A stretch of DNA of 64,000 bases from contig CAWEDI010000018.1 in NCBI GenBank assembly GCA_963807735.1, positions 186,001 through 250,000 of the forward strand, written 5' to 3'. Positions 53,786 to 60,575 of the stretch are shown piece after piece; position 1 is the first letter of the stretch, and every line of letters begins with the position of its first letter. The stretch is from Roseiarcus sp963807735 (GTDB lineage Bacteria; Pseudomonadota; Alphaproteobacteria; Rhizobiales; Beijerinckiaceae). The notes under the pieces were generated by a model. That model saw nothing but the letters and a program-made list of their open reading frames with translations, had not been told where the DNA came from and searched no databases. The translations under genes were made by a program, and so were the position numbers.

Positions 53786-54217
53786 TTATGCGCGTCGGCT
53801 GATGAGTACGCCGGACAGGATGTCGTGCAGGAAGCGCTTGTCGCTGTCGACCAGGGTGACCAAGAACACTAGCGGGAAGAACCAGCTGAGATAGAAGAAC
53901 GCGCCATGCGCGGCGGCGTTGAGAAACGGCAACGGCGCGCCGCTGCCGTAGGTGCGCGCTTCGAGGTCGAGCGCGCGCATCCCCGGTGTCGCATGGCGGG
54001 ACCCCGACATCGAAACGCCGCTGTAGAAGAACGCGACGATAGGCCATAGCGGCGGCAGAAAGAAGAACGAAAGCCCCAGCGTCAGCACGAGCAGCAGCAC
54101 GTAGAGCAAGCTGGCGATCACGCTGATGACGACGAAATCGAAACAAAGCGCCATCAGCCGCCGCGTGCGTACGCCCTCCAGCGCTTTGCGCTCCGGGACG
54201 CTATAGACGAAAGCCAT
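53786..54217 (-). CDS. RDD-family membrane protein
   Basis: The 143-residue product has three hydrophobic segments and the RDD layout: 'RTRRLMALCFDFVVISVIASLLY' with Arg and Asp near the first span, 'GSRHATPGMRALDLEARTY' after the second, and 'DSDKRFLHDILSGVLISRR' at the end. RDD proteins are of unknown or ion-transport-related function. It lies 92 bases upstream of the bpt gene on the same strand and may form a loose operon with it and sseA. Confidence 0.85.
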   Translation of the reverse strand: MAFVYSVPERKALEGVRTRRLMALCFDFVVISVIASLLYVLLLVLTLGLSFFFLPPLWPIVAFFYSGVSMSGSRHATPGMRALDLEARTYGSGAPLPFLNAAAHGAFFYLSWFFPLVFLVTLVDSDKRFLHDILSGVLISRRA

Positions 54218-54267
54218 CGAGCCCTCCTCAATTCCGTTTCAAAATGTGGCGTGCGATCGCGGCGCGA

Positions 54268-55593
54268 TCAAGCCCAGCGCCGGCCGGAATTTTCGCGCGC
54301 CCCGAGCAGGCCGCCCGGCCTGAGCGCCAGCAGGATCGCCAGCAGCCCATAGGTCGCGACGTCGCGATAGTCGATCGGGAATGCGGCCGACCACAGCGCC
54401 TCGAAGCCGCCGAGCATCAGCCCGCCGATCAGCGCGCCGGGGACCGAGCCAATGCCGCCGAGGATCGCCGCGACCAGCGCTTTCAAGCCGAGCGAGGCCG
54501 ACGCGTCATAGCCGACGGCGCCGTAAAACATCGTCATCACGAAGCCGGCGAGGCCGGCGAGCGCGCTCGCCAGCGCGAAAGTTTTCAGGAACACGCCATC
54601 GGGATCGACGCCGAACAGCGCGGCCGCCACCGCGTCGTCGGCGTAGGCCCGCCATTCCCGGCCGAACCGGCTCCAGCGCATCGCCAGCACAAGCGCGAGC
54701 CCGGCGGCGAGCGCGACCGCGCCGGAGAACAGCGCGTCCGCCGAAGTGGTAACGACGAAATCGCCGGCGCGGGCGAGCCCGAACGGGGCGTTGAGCAGCG
54801 GCGCGACCCAGTTCGGCCGCACGCCTTGGGTCAAGCGCAGCAACTCGCTGAGGAACACCGCGAGGCCGACGGTGGCGACGAGCGTCTGCTGGCCGCGCGC
54901 GTTTCGCAGAGGCGCGAAGACGGCGGCCCCCGAGGCGACGCCCCAGCCGGCGGCGACCGCGACGCCGAGCGCGCCGGCGGTGACCAGCACATAGCCGGGC
55001 GCATCGCCGACCCACAACGCCGCGCCGAACGCCGCGCCATAGCCGCCCGCCGCGGCGAGCGCCCCGAAAGCAAGGTTGATGCGGCCGACAAGCCCGTAGA
55101 TCAGCGAATAGGCGGCGGCGAGCAGCGCATAGACCGCTGTCGAAGGCAACGCGTTGAGCGCCTGCTGCAACGCATAAGCCGCACCTGGCGAGACGCGGGG
55201 CAGGGCGTCGATCTTGCCCAGCGGCTGGGGATCGGCGGCGCGCGCCTCGGGCGTGGCGAGCCAGAAGCGGATCAGGAAATAGAGCTGCGGCTCGCTCAAG
55301 CGCTGGCCGTCGAGCGAGAGTTCGACAAGCTCCCTCGAATGCAGGGGCCGGCCGGGGCGGGTGTAGCGGCAATGGGCGGCGCGTAGCGGCCCGTCCGCCG
55401 CGTCGCGGAAGGCGACGGCGACGCCGCGACCGTCGTCGTCCTCGGTCTGGTTGACGATCGACAGTTGCGCATCGGCCGCCGCGAGCGCCGGCAGCGCCAT
55501 GCGGCAGAGCCGGGCCTGATCGGTTTCCAGTTCGCGGGCGCAGCCGGCGAGAGCGAGAAGCAGCGCGACGGAGAGGACATACAGCGCCTTCAA
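54268..55593 (-). CDS. LivH/UrtB-like ABC permease with N-terminal periplasmic domain
   Basis: The 441-residue product starts with a lipoprotein-like leader ('LYVLSVALLLALAGC'), then a soluble region of about 120 residues, then eight or more spans of the LivH type ('AAAYSLIYGLVGRINLAFGALAAAGGY', 'GRQQTLVATVGLAVFLSELLRL' and 'GLKALVAAILGGIGSVPGALIGGLMLGGFEAL'). UrtB urea permeases have a similar periplasmic N-terminal extension, so UrtB is possible, but no urt gene is present. TTG at 55593 overlaps the CGNR-gene stop by 2 bases, so the two are translationally coupled. No ATPase or second permease is adjacent. Confidence 0.78.
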   Translation of the reverse strand: MKALYVLSVALLLALAGCARELETDQARLCRMALPALAAADAQLSIVNQTEDDDGRGVAVAFRDAADGPLRAAHCRYTRPGRPLHSRELVELSLDGQRLSEPQLYFLIRFWLATPEARAADPQPLGKIDALPRVSPGAAYALQQALNALPSTAVYALLAAAYSLIYGLVGRINLAFGALAAAGGYGAAFGAALWVGDAPGYVLVTAGALGVAVAAGWGVASGAAVFAPLRNARGQQTLVATVGLAVFLSELLRLTQGVRPNWVAPLLNAPFGLARAGDFVVTTSADALFSGAVALAAGLALVLAMRWSRFGREWRAYADDAVAAALFGVDPDGVFLKTFALASALAGLAGFVMTMFYGAVGYDASASLGLKALVAAILGGIGSVPGALIGGLMLGGFEALWSAAFPIDYRDVATYGLLAILLALRPGGLLGARENSGRRWA

Positions 55594-56210
55594 GTCTTGC
55601 GCGCCCGTTCGCCGAACCGCTTCTGCTTGGCGCGGTTGCCGCAGACCTCCATCTCGCACCAACGCCGGCTCTTGTTCTTCGTGGCGTCAAAAAACAACCA
55701 ACCGCATTTCTCCCCCTGGCATTGCTTGACGCGGGTGAGATCGGCTTGTTGCAGCAGCGTCAGCGCGGACAGCGAGATCGGGCCGAGCACGGCTTCGACG
55801 GGCGCATCGCGCGGCGGCCACGCCCAGGCGAAATTGCCGGCGATAGGCGTCAGCTTGGCGCGGGTCAGCGCACGGGCGTGGGTCCGCGTCAGGCTTTCGA
55901 TGCGCTCGGGCGGCGCCGGGCGGCCGGCGGCGATCGCCGCGCCGAGTTGGTAGACGTCCTCGCGCAAGCTCAGCGCCTCCGTGAGCAGCCGGGCGCCGAG
56001 CGCCCGGTCGGCGGCGGCTTGGGCGAGCCATTGCGCATCGTCCGGGGCGAGCACGCGCGCCCGCGCGGCCCATTGAGCGACGTGCTCAGGGCGCTGCAAA
56101 TGGTCCTGTTGAGTCGAATCGCCGCGCCCGGAGGCGGTGTTGGCGAAATCCAGCGCCAGCTCGCCGCCGATCAGCGTCAACTCGCCAGCGCGCGAGGGCT
56201 CACTAACCAT
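55590..56210 (-). CDS. ABATE-domain CGNR zinc-finger regulator
   Basis: The 206-residue product has an N-terminal ABATE domain (about 10-150, 'LTLIGGELALDFANTASGR') and a C-terminal CGNR zinc finger 'CQGEKCGWLFFDATKNKSRRWCEMEVCGNRAKQKR' (four Cys). Such proteins are putative transcription regulators of stress or transport genes. It starts just downstream of a cluster of TAACC/GGTTA words, next to the divergent binding-protein gene, and overlaps the permease gene downstream. It may control both, which would be unusual for a CGNR protein. Confidence 0.85.
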   Translation of the reverse strand: MVSEPSRAGELTLIGGELALDFANTASGRGDSTQQDHLQRPEHVAQWAARARVLAPDDAQWLAQAAADRALGARLLTEALSLREDVYQLGAAIAAGRPAPPERIESLTRTHARALTRAKLTPIAGNFAWAWPPRDAPVEAVLGPISLSALTLLQQADLTRVKQCQGEKCGWLFFDATKNKSRRWCEMEVCGNRAKQKRFGERARKT

Positions 56211-56282
56211 CTAAATCTACTTTACAGGTTAAAACCCGCACGCTAACCTCGTCTAACCGGCCTATCGCTTTTTGGAGGTTAG
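56203..56282. promoter_or_regulatory. Divergent promoter region with five TAACC/GGTTA words
   Basis: Between the CGNR gene and the binding-protein gene lie ctaacc at 56203, ggtta at 56227, ctaacc at 56243, ctaacc at 56253 and ggtta at 56277, five copies in 80 bases in both orientations. The words at 56227 and 56243 form an inverted repeat (GGTTA-N12-TAACC). The first copy covers the CGNR start codon. A dedicated operator array for one regulator is likely; the CGNR protein is the obvious candidate. Confidence 0.5.
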
Positions 56283-56283
56283 C

Positions 56284-57402
56284 ATGGTGAGAAACGCGCT
56301 GAAAGGGACGATCGCGGTCCTGACGCTGGCGGCGGCGATAAGCGCCGCGCGCGCGGATGTAACGATAGGGGTGGCGGGGCCGATCACGGGCGCGAACGCG
56401 TCGTTCGGCCAGCAATTGACGCAGGGCGTCGGTCAGGCGGCGGAGGACTTCAACAAGTCCGGCGGCATTCTCGGCCAGAAGATCAAGGTCGAGCCCGGCG
56501 ACGACGTCTCCGATCCCAAGCAGGGCGTTTCGGTGGCCAACAAATATGTCGGCGACGGCGTCAAGTTCGTGGTCGGCCATTTCAACTCCGGCGTGACGAT
56601 CCCGGCTTCCGAAGTCTACGCCGATAACGGCGTGCTGTTCATCACCCCCTCGGCGACCAACCCGAAAGTCACCGACCGCAAGCTGTGGGACGCGTTCCGC
56701 ACCTGCGGCCGCGACGATCAGCAGGGCAAGCTGTGGGCCGATCTCGCGCTCGGCAAGTTGAAGGACAAGAAGATCGCCATCCTGCACGACAAGACGCCTT
56801 ACGGCCAGGGTCTCGCCGATGCGGCGAAGGGCTTCATGAACGCCGGCGGCAAGAAGGAAGTGCTGTATGAAGGCGTCAACGTCGGCGAGAAGGACTATTC
56901 GGCGGTCGTCTCCAAGATCAAGGCGTCGGGCGCCGACTATCTGATGTGGGGCGGCCTGCATACCGAAGGCGGCCTGATTGTTCGCCAGATGCGCGACCAG
57001 GGCCTGAAGACCGTGATGATCTCCGGCGACGGCATCACCGACGACGAGTTCGCCCAGATCGGCGGCCCCGGCGTCGAGGGCACGCTGATGTCGTTTGGCC
57101 CGGAGCCGCGCAACAATCCGGCGGCGAAAGCGGTCGTCGCCGAGTTCAAGGCCAAGGGCTACGACCCGCAGGGCTATACGCTCTACAGCTACGCCGCGAT
57201 GCAGATCTTCAAACAAGCCGCGGAAGCTGTGAAGTCGCTCGACGCCAAGAAGATGGCCGCCTACATGCACTCAGGTCAGCCGTTCCACACCGTGATCGGC
57301 GACATCGCCTATGACAAGAAGGGCGATCGCACGACGATCGACTATGTTTGGTACGTCTGGGAGAAGACCCCCGAAGGCAAGATCACGTTCCACATGCAGT
57401 AG
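56284..57402 (+). CDS. Branched-chain amino-acid-type ABC transporter substrate-binding protein
   Basis: The 372-residue product has a signal peptide (about residues 1-26, ending 'ISAARA') and the LivJ/LivK fold: 'VTIGVAGPITGANASFGQQLTQGVGQAAEDFNKSGGILGQKIKVE', 'NKYVGDGVKFVVGHFNSGVTIPASEVYADNGVLFITPSATNP' and 'TCGRDDQQGKLWADLALGK'. It captures branched-chain or related amino acids in the periplasm. The ATG at 56284 follows 'ggagg' in 'tttggagg'; a TTG at 56272 is less likely. It is divergent from the CGNR/permease pair and followed by a family A repeat. The permease next door may be its partner. Confidence 0.93.
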   Translation: MVRNALKGTIAVLTLAAAISAARADVTIGVAGPITGANASFGQQLTQGVGQAAEDFNKSGGILGQKIKVEPGDDVSDPKQGVSVANKYVGDGVKFVVGHFNSGVTIPASEVYADNGVLFITPSATNPKVTDRKLWDAFRTCGRDDQQGKLWADLALGKLKDKKIAILHDKTPYGQGLADAAKGFMNAGGKKEVLYEGVNVGEKDYSAVVSKIKASGADYLMWGGLHTEGGLIVRQMRDQGLKTVMISGDGITDDEFAQIGGPGVEGTLMSFGPEPRNNPAAKAVVAEFKAKGYDPQGYTLYSYAAMQIFKQAAEAVKSLDAKKMAAYMHSGQPFHTVIGDIAYDKKGDRTTIDYVWYVWEKTPEGKITFHMQ

Positions 57403-57417
57403 GGGCGCTGCACTCTC

Positions 57418-57571
57418 CGTCTTGCCCGGGCTTGTCCCGGGCATCCACGCCGGTCCGCGCAGGCGCGCTTGAAAGGCGTGACAATGCTGGTTGCTAACGA
57501 AAACTCCGACGAAGCCGCGCCCTTCGCGCGACGTCCCGGCGTGGATGGCCGGGACAAGCCCGGCCACGACG
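57418..57571. repeat. Dispersed palindromic repeat, family A, copy 2
   Basis: Arms 57418-57449 and 57540-57571 are the same 32-base arms as at 9647-9764, each nearly a reverse complement of the other, with about 90 bases between them. The left part of the centre ('cgcgcttgaaaggc') resembles the corresponding stretch of copy 1. It fills most of the gap between the binding-protein gene and the Tat-exported ABM gene. Confidence 0.85.
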
Positions 57572-57624
57572 GCGCGCGCAGGTTGATAGCACGCCCGTTT
57601 GTTTGTTTAATCCCGGAGGATCGC

Positions 57625-58041
57625 ATGGACGCGACAAGACGAACGGCGCTCTCCGCGCTTGTCGGCGCGACGGGTTGGGTCGCCGGCGCCCACGCAGAAG
57701 GAGGACCGATGCTCGCCGACCAGCCAAAGATCGCCCGTATCTGGCATGGCCGCACGCCGGCGGGGCGTGCGGACGAGTACCGGCAATATTTGTTTGACGC
57801 CGGCGTCAAGAAGATCGCCAGCCTGCCCGGCAATCGCGGCGTTCAGATGATGATGCGCAAGTCCGGCGACGTGGGCGAGTTCATGATCGTCTCCTACTGG
57901 GACTCGATCGACGCCATCAAAGGCTACGCCGGCGAGAACTATACCCACGTCCACGACCTGCCGCGCGACGCCGAGTTCCTCCTCGACAAGGAGACGCTCG
58001 TGCGTCACTTCGAACTCAACGTGAACTTCTGGCAGGCGTGA
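57625..58041 (+). CDS. Tat-exported ABM-superfamily protein
   Basis: The 138-residue product starts 'MDATRRTALSALVGATGWVAGAHAEGG', a twin-arginine signal ('TRRTAL'), followed by a small alpha/beta domain with 'IARIWHGRTPAGRADEYRQYLFDAG' and 'GEFMIVSYWDSIDAIKGYAGE', which resembles the dimeric alpha-beta barrel ABM/antibiotic-monooxygenase-like family. Such proteins are heme-degrading or oxygenase-like, or of unknown function. The start follows 'cggagga'. It is convergent with the oxalate decarboxylase gene 6 bases away, also a Tat substrate. Confidence 0.75.
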   Translation: MDATRRTALSALVGATGWVAGAHAEGGPMLADQPKIARIWHGRTPAGRADEYRQYLFDAGVKKIASLPGNRGVQMMMRKSGDVGEFMIVSYWDSIDAIKGYAGENYTHVHDLPRDAEFLLDKETLVRHFELNVNFWQA

Positions 58042-58047
58042 CAGTCG

Positions 58048-59259
58048 TCAGGCGGGAACGATCGGCGACTTCGTCTTGCGCAAGCCCGCCAACACGCGCG
58101 GATCGAAATGCATGTGCGCCTGCACGAGCTCCGGCGGCGTGAGCGCCAGCCATTGGTTGAGCGATATGTCGGCGTAGTGATCGCTGCGAAACAATTCGAG
58201 GAACCGCAGCGGCGTCGAACCGGTGTTCTCGACGTAATGACCCATCGCGAACGGCACATAGCCGACGTCGCCGGCGCGGTAGTCGAAGGTGCGCGCCTGG
58301 CCCGACGACGCGAACACGCCCATGCGGCCTTCGCCTTCGAGATAGTATTGCCATTCGTCGGCGTTGGGATGCCAGTGCAGCTCGCGCAGGGCGCCGGGTT
58401 CGAGTTCGACCAGCGCGGCCGCGATCGTCTTGGAGGCGGGAAAGTTCTTCGAATCCGTGATCCGCACCGTCCCGCCCGCCGTGCGGATCGGCGGCTGCGC
58501 CGTCATCTTGTGGCTGAAACTCTGCGATACCGACTCGGCGCCGGCGATCTTGTCGGAATCGAGCGGCCCCGGCGCCGTCGCGGCGAAGATGTAAAGCTTT
58601 TCGGGGTCCGGCAGATCAGCGAAGGCTTCGGCGGGCGCGCCGAAATTTTTGGCGAGAATGTCCTTGGGCGTATGTTTGAACCAATCGCTCAGCAGGAACG
58701 TGCTGTCCTCGTCGAAACCGCCGCTGTCGAAGGCGAGCAGGAATTCGCAGCCGTCGGGGCCGAGCCCCTGGATCGAATGCGGCACGCCCGACGGGAAATA
58801 CCAGAGATCGCCGACTCCGACGTCGTCGACGAAGTTGCGGCCGTCGGCGTTGATCGCCGTGATGCGGGCATTGCCGTAAAGCATGTAGGCCCACTCGGCT
58901 TCCTTGTGCCAATGCAGCTCGCGGACTCCGCCGGCGTTGAGACGCATGTTGACGCCCGCGATCGGCTTGGAGACGGCGAGCTCCCGTTCCGTGATTTGGC
59001 GGGTCCAGCCGCCGCTCGACTGCCGCACATGCGAGTCGGCGTAGGAGAAACGCAGGTTTGGCAAAGTGCCGTGGTCGGTGGCGGGCGGATTGACGATGTC
59101 GGGGTTCTGCCCCTCGCGCGCGCGGTCTATAGGGCCGGGGTCTGTCCCGCCGATGCCCGGCGCCCGGCTCGGCGAAATCTCTGCGGCTGCCGCGTGCGTT
59201 GCGGCCATTGCGCCAAGCGCTAGACCGCCGAGAATGTCGCGTCGACTGGACGGGGCCAA
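58048..59259 (-). CDS. oxdC: Tat-exported oxalate decarboxylase (bicupin)
   Basis: The 403-residue product has a twin-arginine signal ('SSRRDILGGLALGAMAATHAAAA') and two cupin domains. Mn ligands in domain 1 are His116, His118 and Glu122 in 'ELHWHKEAEW', plus His161 in 'VPHSIQG'; domain 2 has 'ELHWHPNADEW' and 'GHYVENTG'. The flexible lid 'FDEDSTFLLSDW' keeps the Glu (Glu184) required for decarboxylase rather than oxidase activity. It converts oxalate to formate and CO2, probably in the periplasm. The start is TTG at 59259, 7 bases after 'cggag'. It is divergent from gluconokinase. Confidence 0.92.
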   Translation of the reverse strand: MAPSSRRDILGGLALGAMAATHAAAAEISPSRAPGIGGTDPGPIDRAREGQNPDIVNPPATDHGTLPNLRFSYADSHVRQSSGGWTRQITERELAVSKPIAGVNMRLNAGGVRELHWHKEAEWAYMLYGNARITAINADGRNFVDDVGVGDLWYFPSGVPHSIQGLGPDGCEFLLAFDSGGFDEDSTFLLSDWFKHTPKDILAKNFGAPAEAFADLPDPEKLYIFAATAPGPLDSDKIAGAESVSQSFSHKMTAQPPIRTAGGTVRITDSKNFPASKTIAAALVELEPGALRELHWHPNADEWQYYLEGEGRMGVFASSGQARTFDYRAGDVGYVPFAMGHYVENTGSTPLRFLELFRSDHYADISLNQWLALTPPELVQAHMHFDPRVLAGLRKTKSPIVPA

Positions 59260-59308
59260 GGAAATCTCCGAAGTTTCGTGCGCCAGCGAACTGGCAAGGG
59301 AGACAACG

Positions 59309-59845
59309 ATGAGCAGCGCCTTGGATACGGGTTCCGCGTCGCCGCGCGCGCTCATGGTAATGGGCGTCTCGGGGAGCGGCAAGACGACCGTCGCGGTGTT
59401 GATCGCCGACCGGCTCGGCTGGGACATGCTGGAGGGCGACCGGCTGCACCCGCCGCAGAACGTCGAGAAGATGCGCCGCGGCGTCCCGCTCGACGACGCC
59501 GACCGCGCCCCGTGGCTCGATCGAATCGGCGAGCGCTTGCAGGCGGAGGCGGCGGCGGGACGGTCGGTCGTCGTCACCTGCTCCGCGCTCAAGCGCGCCT
59601 ATCGCGCCCGGCTGCTCGCCGCGCGGCCCGATCTCGTCTTCGTCTATCTCAAGGGTTCAGAGGCCCTATTTCAAGCACGCGTCCGGTCGCGCCAGCATGA
59701 ATACATGCCCGCCTCGCTGCTGCGCAGCCAGTTCGAGGCGCTCGAAGAGCCGGGCCCCGATGAGCCCGTGGTGAGTGTTGACGCAGCGGCGCCGCCCGTC
59801 GCCGAGGCGCAAGCGGCGCTCGACCGGCTCAAGCTTTATTCCTAG
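59309..59845 (+). CDS. gntK: Gluconokinase
   Basis: The 178-residue product is a small P-loop kinase of the GntK family: Walker A 'MGVSGSGKTTVA', 'DMLEGDRLHPPQNVEKMRRGVPLDDADRAPWLDRIG', 'VVTCSALKRAYRARL' and 'VFVYLKGSEALFQARVRSRQHEYMPASLLRSQFEALE'. It phosphorylates D-gluconate for the Entner-Doudoroff pathway. The ATG at 59309 follows 'aaggga'. It is 50 bases from the divergent oxdC start and may share its promoter region. No gluconate transporter is adjacent. Confidence 0.93.
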   Translation: MSSALDTGSASPRALMVMGVSGSGKTTVAVLIADRLGWDMLEGDRLHPPQNVEKMRRGVPLDDADRAPWLDRIGERLQAEAAAGRSVVVTCSALKRAYRARLLAARPDLVFVYLKGSEALFQARVRSRQHEYMPASLLRSQFEALEEPGPDEPVVSVDAAAPPVAEAQAALDRLKLYS

Positions 59846-59871
59846 GCGCGATTCTTACCGTCGATCTGGCG

Positions 59872-60324
59872 CTACCCGCGCCCGTTCAGAAAGCGCGCGA
59901 AGGCGGCGAGCGTCGCTTCCGATGCGTGATGCTCCATCCCCTCGGCGTCCGCCTCCGCCGCCTCCGGCGGCACGCCGATGGCGCGCAGCGTGTCGACGAT
60001 CAGCCGATGTCGGGCGCGCACTTTTTCGGCGAGCGCCGCGCCGGCGTCGGTGAGGAACACGCCGCGATAGGGGCGGGAGGTGACGTAACCTTCGCGCTTG
60101 AGCCGGGCGAGGCATTTCAGCGCCGTCGGATGGGCGACGCCGAGCCGCTTGGCGACCTCGGTCGCGCGGGCCTCGCCATGCGCGGCGTGCAGGTCGGCGA
60201 TCAACTCGACATAATCCTCAACCAGCGTCGCCGAACGCGCCGCGCGCGCCTGGCCGAAGCGACGGGCCTGGGTAGGCTCCGCCGGCATCTCGGTTCGGGT
60301 CGGGGGGGTCGATACGCTCGCCAA
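59872..60324 (-). CDS. mntR: Manganese-responsive regulator MntR (DtxR family)
   Basis: The 150-residue product is a DtxR-type metal regulator: winged helix with 'VEDYVELIADLHAAHGEARATEVAKRLGVAHPTALKCLARLKREGYV' and a dimerisation region 'VRARHRLIVDTLRAIGVPPEAAEADAEGMEHHASEATL'. The metal-binding His/Glu pattern 'EGMEHHAS' supports MntR. It would repress Mn uptake when Mn is sufficient. TTG at 60324 is 6 bases after a perfect 'aggagg', better than ATG at 60288. Convergent with gluconokinase and divergent from gyrA. Confidence 0.85.
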   Translation of the reverse strand: MASVSTPPTRTEMPAEPTQARRFGQARAARSATLVEDYVELIADLHAAHGEARATEVAKRLGVAHPTALKCLARLKREGYVTSRPYRGVFLTDAGAALAEKVRARHRLIVDTLRAIGVPPEAAEADAEGMEHHASEATLAAFARFLNGRG

Positions 60325-60575
60325 CCGGCGCCTCCTAACGAACTCAGCGCGCAACGCTTCGACGTTGCTTTCAACGACAGGCGTTTAGCCGCGTTCGACG
60401 CGTGACGCAAAGCCCGCGTAGCGACTGACGGGGCCGCGAGCACGCCTCGCGCCAAGCCGTCGCCGCAGGAATCGTAATTGTCTGGAATCACAGGGAGTTC
60501 CAAGCTCCGGCGCGGTAGCCTTTTCCGCGCCGATCCGCTAGAAGACGGCCCCAGCGAATCTTCCCGGAAAATCCC

